Below, piece by piece: positions 8,499 through 21,158 of a stretch of 64,000 bases of DNA. The notes beneath the pieces are model-generated. The model saw nothing but the letters and a program-made list of their open reading frames with translations. It did not search any database and was not told the origin of the DNA. The stretch's first letter is position 1. The number at the start of each line of letters is the position of its first letter. Source of the stretch: Streptomyces hundungensis (GTDB lineage: Bacteria; Actinomycetota; Actinomycetes; Streptomycetales; Streptomycetaceae); contig NZ_CP032698.1 of assembly GCF_003627815.1 (NCBI RefSeq), forward strand, positions 6,882,001-6,946,000, given 5' to 3'. A program made the translations under genes and the position numbers.

Positions 8499-9707
8499 TC
8501 AGGCCGAGGCCCTGACCGTCGGGGCCGACCGGACCGGCTCGCGCACCACGTGGCGCCGCCGGGCCGGCATCCCCAGCAGCGGATGGGCGACGGCCCAGGC
8601 AGCGCCCTTGCAGACCAGCTCCTTGTAGAGGGCGGCGAAGCGCCCGGTCAGGGCCGCCCCCACTGCGCGGTCGTCCGCGGTGACGTACTGGATGAGGCCC
8701 TCTCTGCGACCCAGCGAGACGCACTGGTTGACGTAGCGCAGCGGCACGTCGGGGAGGTTTCCGCCGGTCAGGCGGGCCGCGATCGCGTCGGCGGCCTGCC
8801 AGGCCATGGGTGTGCCCGAGGCACACGACATCCGCAGCGGCTTGTCGCCCGGGCCCATCGCCTCGGCCGCGTCGCCGATGGCGTACACGTTCGGGTGCGA
8901 GAACGAGCGCATCGTCGCGTCCACCGCGATCCGGCCGGTTTCGGTGACCTCCAGGGCGGTGGCCCGGGCGAGGGGATGCACGGCGAAGCCGGTGGTCCAC
9001 ACCGTGACCGCGGCCTCGATGGAAGTGCCGTCCGCGAGGACGACGCGATGGTCCCGGACGCCGGTGACCTCGGCGTGCTCGTGGACGCTGATGCCGAGCC
9101 GGTCGAAAACGTGCCGCAGGTGACGACGGCCCCTGGGCGAGAACCAGTCACCGAGGGCGCCGCGTGCGGCGAGCGCGACCTGGAGGTCCGGGCGGGCCTC
9201 GGCGATCTCGGTCGCGGCCTCCAGACCGGTGAGGCCGCCGCCGACCACGACCACCGACCGTCCCGCGTCGAGCCGGGCCAGCCGCTCGCGCAGCCGCAGC
9301 GCCCCGGCGCGCGAGGCGATCTCGTGGGCGTGCTCGGCGCTGCCGGGAACGCCCTGGTCGCTCCAGCCGCTGCCGAGTGCGTACACGAGGGTGTCGTACT
9401 CCAGCTCGCGCTCCTCGCCGGGCGCGCCGCTCGCGTCCACCACCGTGACGGTCCCGCGCTCGACATCGACGCCGGTGACCCTCGCGATCCTCGGCTCGAC
9501 GCCGGTGCCCGCGAACATGAGGCTCAGAGGCCGGGGGCTGAGGCCCTGGCCGACCGCGAGCTGGTGCAACCGCACCCGCTCGACGAAATCGGGCTCGGCG
9601 TTGACGAGCGTGATGGCCACGTCTTCGCGGTACAGCCGCCTGGCGAGCCGCCCGGCGGCGGTGGCTCCGGCATAGCCGGCTCCGAGGACGATGATGCGGT
9701 GCTGCAT
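8499..9707 (-). CDS. FAD-dependent NAD(P)/FAD oxidoreductase (NDH-2-like)
   Basis: This 402-residue flavoprotein has an N-terminal FAD dinucleotide-binding motif (IIVLGAGYAGATAAGRLAR), a second one for NAD(P)H (VVVVGGGLTGLEAATEIAEA) and the C-terminal FAD motif VYAIGDAAEAM. Overall form is that of type-II NADH dehydrogenases. It lies 106 bp downstream of, and on the same strand as, the ECF41 sigma gene; ECF41 factors are typically linked to an oxidoreductase, carboxymuconolactone decarboxylase or epimerase gene that they activate. ATG 9707 has AGGAG seven bases upstream. Confidence 0.85.
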   Translation of the reverse strand: MQHRIIVLGAGYAGATAAGRLARRLYREDVAITLVNAEPDFVERVRLHQLAVGQGLSPRPLSLMFAGTGVEPRIARVTGVDVERGTVTVVDASGAPGEERELEYDTLVYALGSGWSDQGVPGSAEHAHEIASRAGALRLRERLARLDAGRSVVVVGGGLTGLEAATEIAEARPDLQVALAARGALGDWFSPRGRRHLRHVFDRLGISVHEHAEVTGVRDHRVVLADGTSIEAAVTVWTTGFAVHPLARATALEVTETGRIAVDATMRSFSHPNVYAIGDAAEAMGPGDKPLRMSCASGTPMAWQAADAIAARLTGGNLPDVPLRYVNQCVSLGRREGLIQYVTADDRAVGAALTGRFAALYKELVCKGAAWAVAHPLLGMPARRRHVVREPVRSAPTVRASA

Positions 9708-9812
9708 GTCCCTGCTCCTGTCTCGCGCGGTTTCGCCCCTTGAACCGGGCAGCCCGCCTGTTCCTGACAGGAAGACGATGTGAAGCACCTCACACCATCG
9801 CCGGAGTACGGA

Positions 9813-10757
9813 TCAGAAGGCGCGGAACAGGGGCTCGCCATGCTCGGTGGCCGCCCAGCTCCTGGTCGCACGTTCGAGCTTGTCGGGATTGACCTGGTTG
9901 CGGAACGCGACGATGCCCTCGGCGCCCACATCCAGGCACATGACGCCGACGACCCGGCCCTCCACGACCGCCACGACGGCGGGGCCGCCGTTGGCGGTGG
10001 TGGCGTGGATCTCGGCCGTGCCGCCGACCAGGGCGCGCTTGGCCTTGCCGGGTTTGAACAGGCCCCGCATGAACGTCGCCACCGCGAGCGCGCCCTCGAA
10101 GGCCTTGGCACGCGCCGGGACCTTCCCGCCCCCGTCGCCGATCGCTACGGCGTCGGCGGTGAGCAGCCGCACCAGCGGCTCGGTCCTCCCACTGGTGGCC
10201 GCGGCCAGGAACTCCTCGACGATCCGGCGTGCCGCTGCCGCGTCGACCTCGGCGCGGGGCTTGCCCTCGGCGACGTGCTTCTTGGCCCGGTGGAAGATCT
10301 GCTGACTGGCGGTCTCGGTGAGGTCGAGGACCTCCGCGATCTCCCGGTGCGGGTAACCGAAGGCCTCCCGCAGGACGTACACCGCCCGCTCGTTGGGGGA
10401 CAGGCGCTCCAGAAGGGCGAGGACCGCGTACGAGACCGAATCGCGCTGCTCGACGGTGTCGGCGGGCCCGAGCATCGGGTCCCCCGCGAGCAGCGGCTCC
10501 GGCAGCCACTGGCCCACATAGGTCTCGCGCCGCGCGCGGGCCGACGTGAGCTGGTTGAGGCACAGATGGGTGAGCACCTTGGTGAGCCAGGCCTCGGGGA
10601 CCTCGATCTGCTCGACGGCGGAGGCCTGCCAGCGCAGGAACGTCTCCTGCACGGCGTCCTCGGCCTCGCTCGCGGAGCCCAGAAGCCGGTAGGCGATCGC
10701 TTCGAGCCGGGGCCTGGCGGCCTCGAACCGGTCCACGTCCCTCATGGTCAGAGCCAT
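9813..10757 (-). CDS. ECF41-type sigma factor (SigJ family) with SnoaL-like C-terminal domain
   Basis: The 314-residue protein has region 2 at about 12-75 and region 4 at about 110-160 (YPHREIAEVLDLTETASQQI). The roughly 150-residue C-terminal domain resembles SnoaL/NTF2. Three ECF41 hallmarks are present: WLPEP (84-88) in the inter-region linker, DGGGK (208-212) and NPDKL (290-294). In this group the fused domain replaces an anti-sigma factor and tunes activity. The probable target is the adjacent oxidoreductase gene. A start at 10745 is possible. Confidence 0.9.
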   Translation of the reverse strand: MALTMRDVDRFEAARPRLEAIAYRLLGSASEAEDAVQETFLRWQASAVEQIEVPEAWLTKVLTHLCLNQLTSARARRETYVGQWLPEPLLAGDPMLGPADTVEQRDSVSYAVLALLERLSPNERAVYVLREAFGYPHREIAEVLDLTETASQQIFHRAKKHVAEGKPRAEVDAAAARRIVEEFLAAATSGRTEPLVRLLTADAVAIGDGGGKVPARAKAFEGALAVATFMRGLFKPGKAKRALVGGTAEIHATTANGGPAVVAVVEGRVVGVMCLDVGAEGIVAFRNQVNPDKLERATRSWAATEHGEPLFRAF

Positions 10758-10800
10758 GCCCGGATCCTAGCTCCGCCGGCCCGGTGACCGCCCAGAGCCG

Positions 10801-11019
10801 TCAGCCGAATCGGCCGTCGCGCACCCCCTCCCGGAAGGCCGCCCACTCCGGCCCGGCGAAGCGCAGGTCGCCGTGCCCGGGGTCCTTGGAGTCCCGCACG
10901 GCGACGGCCCCGCCGCCGAGGTCGGCCACCTCCAGGCAGCTGGCGCCGCCTTCGCTGTAAGTGCTGCTGCGCCACAAGGCCTTCGAGAGCTCCCGCTCGT
11001 ACAGATCCCGCTCGCGCAT
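10801..11019 (-). CDS. DUF397 domain protein
   Basis: The 72-residue protein shows the DUF397 pattern: ALWRSSTYSEGGASCLEVAD, then a glycine turn, VAVRDSKDP and a terminal FAGPEWAAFREGVRDGRF. These proteins usually sit beside an XRE regulator and work with it as small signalling partners in Streptomyces. Here no HTH gene is adjacent: argC lies divergently and the ECF41 gene follows. ATG 11019 has AAGGAG seven bases upstream. Confidence 0.85.
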   Translation of the reverse strand: MRERDLYERELSKALWRSSTYSEGGASCLEVADLGGGAVAVRDSKDPGHGDLRFAGPEWAAFREGVRDGRFG

Positions 11020-11137
11020 GATGGTCTCCTTCCGTCCCTTTCCACCGTGCGCCCCACCCGAGCCCGGCGCACATCCGGCCGCGGGCGGGGGAGCCCGGGC
11101 GACAACGGGGAACCCGGGTGGTGAAGGCGACCAACTC

Positions 11138-13373
<2,236 letters not shown>

Positions 13374-13377
<4 letters not shown>

Positions 13378-14294
13378 GCACTCGCAAACACACCGCCCTG
13401 CCCAAGGCGCAGATCCTCATCGAGGCGCTGCCCTGGCTGACCCGCCACCACGGCAAGACCGTCGTCATCAAGTTCGGCGGCAACGCCATGGTCGACGAGG
13501 AGCTGAAGGCCGCGTTCGCCCAGGATGTGGTGTTCCTGCGCCAGTCCGGCCTCAAGCCCGTCGTCGTGCACGGCGGTGGACCGCAGATCAGCGCGCAGCT
13601 CGACAAACACGGCCTGGTCAGCGAGTTCAAGGCGGGCCTCAGGGTCACCACCCCCGAGGCCATGGACGTGGTGCGCATGGTGCTCGCCGGGCAGGTGCAG
13701 CGCGAGCTCGTCGGGCTGCTCAACCAGCACGGGCCGCTCGCCGTCGGCATGACCGGCGAGGACGCCCACACCATCACCGCCACCCAGCACCGCCCGGAGA
13801 TCGACGGCGAACTGGTCGACATCGGCCGGGTCGGTCAGATCACCGCGATCGACCCGGGCGCCATCAAGGCGCTCCTGGACGACGGCCGGATCCCGGTCAT
13901 CTCCTCGATCGCCCGTTCCCAGGACGACGGACATGTCTACAACGTCAATGCTGATACGGCGGCTGCGGCACTTGCGGCTGCGCTGGGCGCCGAGACCCTG
14001 ATGGTCCTGACCGACGTCGAGGGCCTCTACGAGGACTGGCCCAACAGCGACGAAGTGATCAGCAAACTGACCGCCACGCAGCTGGAGAAGCTGCTGCCCG
14101 AGCTCTCCAGCGGCATGGTCCCCAAGATGGAGGGCTGCCTGTTCGCGGTGCGCAACGGGGTCAACACCGCGCGCGTGATCGACGGGCGGGTCCAGCACTC
14201 GATCCTGCTGGAGATCTTCACCGACGAGGGCATCGGCACGATGGTCGTGCCGGACGGCAGAGGCGTGACGGACGGACAAGGGGGAGTGCGGTGA
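13374..14294 (+). CDS. argB: Acetylglutamate kinase
   Basis: ArgB phosphorylates N-acetylglutamate and is the usual arginine-feedback point. The 306-residue amino-acid-kinase fold is shown by [20 protein letters not shown] (phosphate-binding Lys and Gly), [18 protein letters not shown] and [19 protein letters not shown]. The [19 protein letters not shown] segment is typical of the C-terminal half. ATG 13374 overlaps the argJ stop by four bases and its own stop overlaps the argD start, so translation is coupled through the cluster. Confidence 0.97.
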
Positions 14295-15487
14295 CCAACC
14301 AGGAACTCGCACAGCGTTGGCAGCAGGTCATGACGGACAACTACGGCACGCCGAAGCTCTCGCTGGTGCGGGGCGCCGGGGCGACGGTGTGGGACGCGGA
14401 CGGCACCGCGTACGCCGACTTCGTGGGCGGCATCGCCGTCAACGCGCTCGGTCACGCCCATCCGGCCGTCGTGGCCGCGGTGTCCGAGCAGATCGCCTCG
14501 CTCGGCCATGTCTCGAACCTGTTCGTGGCGGAGCCGCCGGTGGCGCTCGCCGAGCGTCTCCTGACGCTCTTCGGCCGGCCCGGCCGCGTGTACTTCTGCA
14601 ATTCCGGTGCCGAGGCCAACGAGGCCGTCTTCAAGCTCGGCCGGCTGACCGGGCGCACCCACATGGTCGCCACCCACGGCGGCTTCCACGGCCGCACGAT
14701 GGGCGCGCTCTCGCTGACCGGGCAGGAGGGCAAGCGCACGCCGTTCGTGCCGCTGCCCGGCGACGTCACCCACGTTCCCTTCGGAGACGTGGAGGCGCTG
14801 CGGGCGGCCGTCACCGAGGAGACCGCCTTCGTCGTCATCGAGCCGATCCAGGGCGAGATCGGCGTGGTCGTCCCGCCGGCCGGCTACCTCAAGGCCGCCC
14901 GGGAGATCACCCGCGCCACCGGGACCCTGCTCGTCCTGGACGAGGTGCAGACCGGTATCGGGCGGACCGGTGCCTGGTTCGAGTACCAGCGGCACGAGGG
15001 CGTCGACCCGGACGTCGTGACCCTGGCCAAGGGCCTCGGCGGCGGCCTCCCGCTCGGCGCGACGGTCGCCTTCGGCGCCGCGGCCGAACTGTTCCGGCCC
15101 GGAATGCACGGCACCACCTTCGGCGGGAACCCGGTCGCCTGCGCCGCCGGACTCGCCGTCCTGGACACGCTGTCGGCCGACGGAGCCCTCGACCGGGTGA
15201 AGCGGACCGGGGAGCGGCTGCGCGGCGGAATCGAGGCGCTGGGGCACCCATTGGTCTCCCATGTCCGTGGTGCGGGGCTGCTGCTGGGTATCGTGCTCAA
15301 CGAGCCCCTCGCACCTCGGGTGCAGCAGGCGGCTCAGGATGCCGGCTTCCTGGTCAACGCACCCGCCCCCGATGTCATTCGGCTCATGCCGCCGCTCATC
15401 ATCGGTGACGCGGAGGTGGACGCGTTCCTCCAGGCGCTGCCCGGTGTTCTCGACGCAGCAGGCGGGGACGGACGATCCGGAGAATGA
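14291..15487 (+). CDS. argD: Acetylornithine aminotransferase
   Basis: ArgD is a PLP-dependent class-III aminotransferase converting N-acetylglutamate semialdehyde to N-acetylornithine. The 398-residue protein shows the glycine-rich [17 protein letters not shown] motif, [18 protein letters not shown], and the PLP lysine in [16 protein letters not shown] 14291 overlaps the argB stop (GTGA). The C-terminal [17 protein letters not shown] segment is characteristic of ArgD and relatives such as succinylornithine transaminase; context makes ArgD the right call. Confidence 0.96.
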   Translation: MTNQELAQRWQQVMTDNYGTPKLSLVRGAGATVWDADGTAYADFVGGIAVNALGHAHPAVVAAVSEQIASLGHVSNLFVAEPPVALAERLLTLFGRPGRVYFCNSGAEANEAVFKLGRLTGRTHMVATHGGFHGRTMGALSLTGQEGKRTPFVPLPGDVTHVPFGDVEALRAAVTEETAFVVIEPIQGEIGVVVPPAGYLKAAREITRATGTLLVLDEVQTGIGRTGAWFEYQRHEGVDPDVVTLAKGLGGGLPLGATVAFGAAAELFRPGMHGTTFGGNPVACAAGLAVLDTLSADGALDRVKRTGERLRGGIEALGHPLVSHVRGAGLLLGIVLNEPLAPRVQQAAQDAGFLVNAPAPDVIRLMPPLIIGDAEVDAFLQALPGVLDAAGGDGRSGE

Positions 15488-15494
15488 GACGACG

Positions 15495-16037
15495 ATGACC
15501 GACGAGGCGCAGGACTTCGAGCCGGGCGGCCCCGCCGTACCGCAGACCCGCACCGCCCGCCACCGCCGGATCGTGGACATCCTCAACCGGCAACCGGTGC
15601 GGTCCCAGAGCCAGCTCGCCAAGCTCCTCGCGGACGACGGGCTGAGCGTCACCCAGGCGACGCTCTCCCGCGACCTCGACGAACTGGGCGCGGTCAAGAT
15701 CCGCAACACCGGCGGCGAGCTGATCTACGCGGTGCCCAGCGAGGGCGGCTTCCGCACCCCGAAGGCGCCGCTCGGCGAGTCGGCGAAGGAGGAGCGGATG
15801 CGCAGGCTCTCCGCGGAACTCCTCATCTCCGCCGAGGCGTCCGCCAACCTCGTGGTCCTGCGCACCCCGCCGGGCGCCGCCCAGTTCCTCGCCTCGGCCA
15901 TCGACCAGGCCGAACTGCACGACATCCTCGGCACCATCGCGGGCGACGACACCCTGATGCTGATCAGCCGCGACCCCTCCGGCGGCCAGGCGCTGGCCGA
16001 CCATCTGCTGCGGCTGGCCCAGAACGACCACCGCTGA
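15495..16037 (+). CDS. argR: Arginine repressor
   Basis: ArgR is a hexameric repressor that needs arginine. The 180-residue protein has an N-terminal winged helix (about 20-90, [20 protein letters not shown] and [14 protein letters not shown]) and a C-terminal oligomerisation/arginine-binding domain whose key Asp residues lie in the [11 protein letters not shown] strand. It begins seven bases after argD, closing the cluster it should regulate through the boxes at 11138 and perhaps 16881. The N-terminal 18 residues are poorly conserved in such proteins. Confidence 0.95.
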   Translation: MTDEAQDFEPGGPAVPQTRTARHRRIVDILNRQPVRSQSQLAKLLADDGLSVTQATLSRDLDELGAVKIRNTGGELIYAVPSEGGFRTPKAPLGESAKEERMRRLSAELLISAEASANLVVLRTPPGAAQFLASAIDQAELHDILGTIAGDDTLMLISRDPSGGQALADHLLRLAQNDHR

Positions 16038-16042
16038 GCCGG

Positions 16043-16064
16043 GTTGGGGGCCGGCGCCCCCAAC
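16043..16064. terminator. Hairpin between convergent argR and L,D-transpeptidase genes
   Basis: GTTGGGGGC (16043-16051) and GCCCCCAAC (16056-16064) form a perfect nine-bp stem with a four-base CGGC loop. It begins six bases after the argR stop, between convergent genes, and has no T-tract, as is usual in Streptomyces. It could stop transcription from both sides. Confidence 0.6.
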
Positions 16065-16085
16065 TCCCGCTCGCCCAGGGCGCAT

Positions 16086-16775
16086 TCAGTACCGGGTGAT
16101 CGCGGTCGGTCCGCTCTCCGTCCCGATCGCGATGTGCGGGAACCGTGCGGGGTCGGCCCAGGCCAGCACCCGCTCCATCGCCTCGGCGGGCACCGACACG
16201 CAACCGGCCGTCGCGCCCTTCCCGTTGACGTGCAGGAAGATCCCGGCGCCCCGACCGCGCACCGGCCGCCGGTAGTTGAAGGCGATGACCAGCGCCCGGG
16301 CGTACTGGGTGGCGTACGCCGCCAGATGCTCGGACTCGCTCGCCCGGCAGTCCCGGGGCAGCCCCTCCACCCAGCGGTTGTAGGCGTGCGAGTCGTTGTC
16401 CTGACACCACCAGGACCGGTCCGTCGCGCGCCGGTAGGGATAGCGGGTGCCGGGCGGCGCGGCCACCACTCCGAAGGCGTACGGCAGTGCGTAGAGACCG
16501 GTCGGCGTGGTGTCGGTGCCCTGGACCCGCTTCGCGCCCTCCACCAGGCCTTTGGCGCCGAACCTGGCGGGCGCCGACCCCGCCGCCACCCAGTGCCGGC
16601 CGCGCCGGTCCCACCAGGTGAGTCGGCCCTCGGTGGCCGCGAGGGTCGGCGCCTCGGCGGTCAGGAGCTGGCTGCCGAGGCCGGTACGGGCCATCCGCTC
16701 GGGCAGTGGCGCGGTGGGCGCGGGCCCGGCGAGCGGGACCAGCAGGGAGGCGAGGAGCAGGGCGGTGAGGCGCAT
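16086..16775 (-). CDS. Secreted L,D-transpeptidase-like (YkuD fold) protein
   Basis: The 229-residue protein begins with a signal peptide (MRLTALLLASLLVPLAGPAP). The catalytic-domain region includes GLVEGAKRVQGTDTTPTGLY, AFNYRRPVRGRGAGIFLHV and the probable active-site Cys in NGKGATAGCVSVP, the counterpart of the HGC signature of YkuD L,D-transpeptidases. Such enzymes crosslink or anchor peptidoglycan outside the membrane, but this divergent subgroup may have another role. It sits on the opposite strand between argR and argH, interrupting the arginine genes. No strong ribosome-binding site is visible at ATG 16775. Confidence 0.75.
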   Translation of the reverse strand: MRLTALLLASLLVPLAGPAPTAPLPERMARTGLGSQLLTAEAPTLAATEGRLTWWDRRGRHWVAAGSAPARFGAKGLVEGAKRVQGTDTTPTGLYALPYAFGVVAAPPGTRYPYRRATDRSWWCQDNDSHAYNRWVEGLPRDCRASESEHLAAYATQYARALVIAFNYRRPVRGRGAGIFLHVNGKGATAGCVSVPAEAMERVLAWADPARFPHIAIGTESGPTAITRY

Positions 16776-16880
16776 GTCCGGACCGTATGCGCCGCCTCCC
16801 CGTCCAGCCGTGGGGACCGGCCGGAGTTGCTCCGTACGCGCGATGCCCGCCGGTCGGCGCGGGTCGGGCGACGCGTTGAC

Positions 16881-16905
16881 AAAACATACGGAGGACTGCA
16901 TAGTT

Positions 16906-16911
<6 letters not shown>
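16881..16911 (+). promoter_or_regulatory. ARG-box-like operator before argH
   Basis: The stretch AAAACATACGGAGGACTGCA continues with TAGTTATGCCC. It shares the ACTGCATAG and TATGCC/TCATGCC elements with the box before argC at 11149-11174. TTGACA lies just upstream at 16877-16882. Position and similarity suggest ArgR control of argH; this was judged by eye. Confidence 0.5.
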
Positions 16912-18452
<1,541 letters not shown>

Positions 18453-18476
18453 CCCCGGTCGGCGGGCGGTCCCTCC

Positions 18477-18510
18477 AGCCCCGATGAGACGTCACTGTCT
18501 CATCGGGGCT
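18477..18510. promoter_or_regulatory. 14-bp perfect inverted repeat: TetR operator and/or argH terminator
   Basis: AGCCCCGATGAGAC (18477-18490) and GTCTCATCGGGGCT (18497-18510) are exact inverted copies with a six-base spacer. A further GTCTCAT half-site lies at 18517-18523, overlapping the TetR start codon. TAGAGT at 18510-18515 fits a -10 for a leaderless TetR transcript. The element lies 24 bp after argH, so it could terminate argH, act as operator, or both. Confidence 0.65.
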
Positions 18511-18521
18511 AGAGTTGTCTC

Positions 18522-19073
18522 ATGACCGTGGATCGAGACCAGGTACTCCGCACCGCCGCAGCCCTCCTCACCCGCAAGGCCACCGCCACCATGGACGAGG
18601 TGGCCCGCGCGGCCGGAATCGGCCGTGCCACCCTCCACCGCCACTTCGCCGGGCGCGAGGCCCTGGTCAGAGCGCTCGAAGAACTCGGCATCCGCGAGCT
18701 GGAGGCCGCCCTGGACACGGCCAGGCTCGACGAGGACGGCGCACCCGACGCACTGCGCCGCCTGGTCGCCGCGGTCGAGCCCGTCGCGGGCCTGCTCGCC
18801 TTCCTGGTCACCGAGAACCAGCTCTTCGAGGGCGAGCAGATGAACCAGGGCTGGGCCCGCATCGACGCCCGGGTCTCCGCGCTGTTCCGGCGCGGCCAGG
18901 AGCAGGGCGCGTTCCGCATCGACCTCACCCCCGCCTGGCTCACCGAGGCCCTGTACGGGCTGATCGGGTCCGGCGCCTGGGCCGTCCAGGACGGCCGGGT
19001 CGCCGCCAAGGACTTCCAGTACATGATCGCCGAGTTGCTGCTCGGCGGCGTACGGCGGAGCGTGGAGAAGTGA
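18522..19073 (+). CDS. TetR-family transcriptional regulator
   Basis: The 183-residue protein has an N-terminal TetR helix-turn-helix (about 8-50: ALLTRKATATMDEVARAAGI and GRATLHRHFAGREALVRALE) and a helical ligand-binding domain. It probably represses itself and the overlapping MFS exporter until a ligand binds. The operator candidate is the inverted repeat just upstream. ATG 18522 appears leaderless. Its stop overlaps the MFS GTG start, so the two are co-translated. Confidence 0.9.
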   Translation: MTVDRDQVLRTAAALLTRKATATMDEVARAAGIGRATLHRHFAGREALVRALEELGIRELEAALDTARLDEDGAPDALRRLVAAVEPVAGLLAFLVTENQLFEGEQMNQGWARIDARVSALFRRGQEQGAFRIDLTPAWLTEALYGLIGSGAWAVQDGRVAAKDFQYMIAELLLGGVRRSVEK

Positions 19074-20605
19074 CCGCAACCGAACAGCGGGCGCCCCAGG
19101 CCGTCGGCCCGATGGGCCGCTGGCTCGCGCTCGCGGTGCTCGTACTCGCCGTGCTGCTCGTCGCCGTCGACGCCACCGTGCTCGGCCTCGCCACGCCCTT
19201 CCTCAGCGAGGACCTCAAGCCGTCCGGCACCCAGCTGCTGTGGATCGGCGACGTCTACTCCTTCGTCATCGCCGGACTGCTGGTCTCCATGGGCAGCCTC
19301 GGCGACCGCATCGGCCGCAAGAAGCTGCTGCTCATGGGCGCCGTCGCGTTCGGCGCGGTGTCCGTGCTCAACGCCTACGCCTCAAGCCCCGAGATGATGA
19401 TCCTGGCCCGGGCGCTGCTCGGCGTCGCGGGCGCGACCCTGATGCCGTCCACGCTCGCCCTGATCCGCAACATCTTCCACGACCCCCGCGAACGCAGCCT
19501 CGCCGTCGGCATCTGGGGCGCGGCCGCCTCGGCGGGCGCCGCCGTCGGCCCGGTGGTCGGCGGGTTCCTCCTGGAGAACTTCTGGTGGGGCTCGGTCTTC
19601 CTCATCAACCTGCCCGTGATGGCGGTCCTGGTGCTGGTCGGCATCAAACTGCTCCCCGAGTCGCGCGACCCGGACCCCGGGCCCTGGGACCTCATCAGCG
19701 TCGGTCTCTCCCTGGTCGGCGTGGTCGCCGTGGTGTACGCCGTCAAGGAGGCCGCGGTCAGCGGGTTCCGCTGGGACATCCTGGCGGCGGGCGTGCTCGG
19801 CGTGGCCGCGCTGGTCTGGTTCGTACGCCGTCAGCGCACGCTCGCCTCGCCCCTCCTGGACATCCGCCTCTTCCACCACCGGGGCTTCTCCGGGGCCGTA
19901 CTGGCCGACCTGCTGACCATCCTCGGCCTGTCCGGGCTCGTCTTCTTCCTCTCCCAGTTCCTCCAACTGGTCCAGGGCCGCTCCCCGTTGGAGGCCGGGC
20001 TCATCGAACTGCCCGCCGCGGTCGGTGCGGTGGGGGCCGGACTCGCGGCGGGCACCATCGCGCGGCGGGCCTCGGTACGCAGCGCCGTCGCCGGCGGACT
20101 CGCGGCAGTGGGACTCTCCCTCGCCGCCTGCGTGGTGCTCGGCGCGGACACGCGGGTCATCTCGCTCGGCATCGCCCTGTTCGTGGGCGGGCTCGGCGCG
20201 GGCCTGGCCTTCACGGTGACGGCGGACGTCATCCTCTCCAGCGTGCCGAAGGAGCAGGCGGGGGCGGCGTCGGCGGTCTCCGAGACCGCGTACGAACTGG
20301 GCGCGGCGCTCGGGATCGCGCTGCTCGGCTCGGTGGTGACCGGCATCTACCGGGGCTTCGAGGCCCCGGCCGGCGTCCCCGCGGACGTCGCGGCGGAGGC
20401 GCACGATTCGCTGGGCGGGGCGGTGGAGGCGGCCGCGAAGCTTCCGGCGGACCAGGCGCACGCGATGCTCGTGGCGGCTCGGGCCACCTTCACGGATGGG
20501 TTCCAGACGGCGGCGGCGGTCGGGTCGGTCGTCCTCTTCGCCACGGCGCTGGCGGCGTGGTTCCTCCTCCGCGGCCAGCGCCTGGCGGAATCCCCCTCCG
20601 ACTGA
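19070..20605 (+). CDS. MFS drug exporter, DHA2 (EmrB/QacA) family
   Basis: The 511-residue protein has about fourteen transmembrane helices. The first-helix VLVLAVLLVAVDATVLGLAT segment with its Asp, the loop-2/3 motif GSLGDRIGRKKLLLMGA, and motif C (GVAGATLMPSTLALIRNIF and GAAVGPVVGGFLL) are those of proton-driven multidrug exporters. It overlaps the TetR gene by four bases, so its expression should follow that repressor. Substrate unknown; export of antibiotics or metabolites is a reasonable inference. Confidence 0.9.
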   Translation: MTATEQRAPQAVGPMGRWLALAVLVLAVLLVAVDATVLGLATPFLSEDLKPSGTQLLWIGDVYSFVIAGLLVSMGSLGDRIGRKKLLLMGAVAFGAVSVLNAYASSPEMMILARALLGVAGATLMPSTLALIRNIFHDPRERSLAVGIWGAAASAGAAVGPVVGGFLLENFWWGSVFLINLPVMAVLVLVGIKLLPESRDPDPGPWDLISVGLSLVGVVAVVYAVKEAAVSGFRWDILAAGVLGVAALVWFVRRQRTLASPLLDIRLFHHRGFSGAVLADLLTILGLSGLVFFLSQFLQLVQGRSPLEAGLIELPAAVGAVGAGLAAGTIARRASVRSAVAGGLAAVGLSLAACVVLGADTRVISLGIALFVGGLGAGLAFTVTADVILSSVPKEQAGAASAVSETAYELGAALGIALLGSVVTGIYRGFEAPAGVPADVAAEAHDSLGGAVEAAAKLPADQAHAMLVAARATFTDGFQTAAAVGSVVLFATALAAWFLLRGQRLAESPSD

Positions 20606-20644
20606 CCTCCCGGCCGGGCTGCCCGCGTTTCAACCCTGCGGCTT

Positions 20645-20862
20645 GGGCGTCAACGCCCTTTGGTGCGCGGGGGCCCGGGCGTCAATGCCCTTTGGTGCGC
20701 GATGGCTTCGGCGTCAACGGCCTTTGCGGATGCGGGGGTCTGGCCGTCAATGCCCTTAACGGGTGCGGGGCCTGGGTGTCAACGCCCTTAACGGGTGCGG
20801 GGGCTTGGGCGGTGACGCCCTTTGGGGCGCGATGGCCTCGGCGTCAATGCCCTTTGGGGGCG
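20645..20862 (+). repeat. Degenerate tandem repeat array of about seven units
   Basis: The core GCGTCAAYGCCCTTTGGTGCG recurs about every 30-35 bp in imperfect copies (near 20648, 20680, 20710, 20743, 20776, 20808 and 20840), some with TTAACGGGTGCGGGG endings. The array begins about 40 bp after the MFS stop and ends in the first copy of the dispersed 20-mer. With the next entry it fills the 553-bp gap between the convergent MFS and PlsC genes; no gene is credible there. Confidence 0.7.
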
Positions 20863-21096
20863 CGGGGAACTGCGCGGCCAGCCCGCCACGGTCCGCAGAC
20901 GACAACGCATTGGGCTGCGCCCTGGGAGGCTGATGGTTCGGGTGCGGGTCCGCGGGGGCCGTTCGCGCAGTTCCCCGCGCCCCTAACCCCGTTTCATCCG
21001 CGGGCCGTGCGTGGCTGGTCGCGCAGTTCCCCGCGCCCCTGAACCCGCTTTCGTCCGCGGGTCGTGTGTGGCTGGTCGCGCAGTTCCCCGCGCCCC
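20857..21096. repeat. Four copies of a dispersed intergenic 20-mer
   Basis: GGGGCGCGGGGAACTGCGCG occurs at 20857-20876 on the plus strand and in reverse orientation at 20964-20983, 21020-21039 and 21077-21096. The reverse copies alternate with a roughly 57-bp repeated spacer (TCCGCGGGYCGTGYGTGGCT). Opposite copies can pair, so RNA from either gene could form long hairpins. Further copies occur at 37312, 37419, 38954 and 61954. Confidence 0.8.
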
Positions 21097-21158
21097 TGGC
21101 AGGGCTGGGGGAGCAAGTCCCCGGGGCGTGCTGGGGGTTGGGGTGTGCCCCGCAGGGT

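Noticed and set aside
9708..9800. ECF41 target promoter before the FAD oxidoreductase
   Set aside because: A TGTCAG occurs on the minus strand at 9764-9769 but I did not find the expected CGTC -10 at a suitable distance.
20645..20862. Regular repeats resembling a CRISPR array
   Set aside because: Units are degenerate, spacing is about the unit length with no unique spacers, and no cas genes are present.
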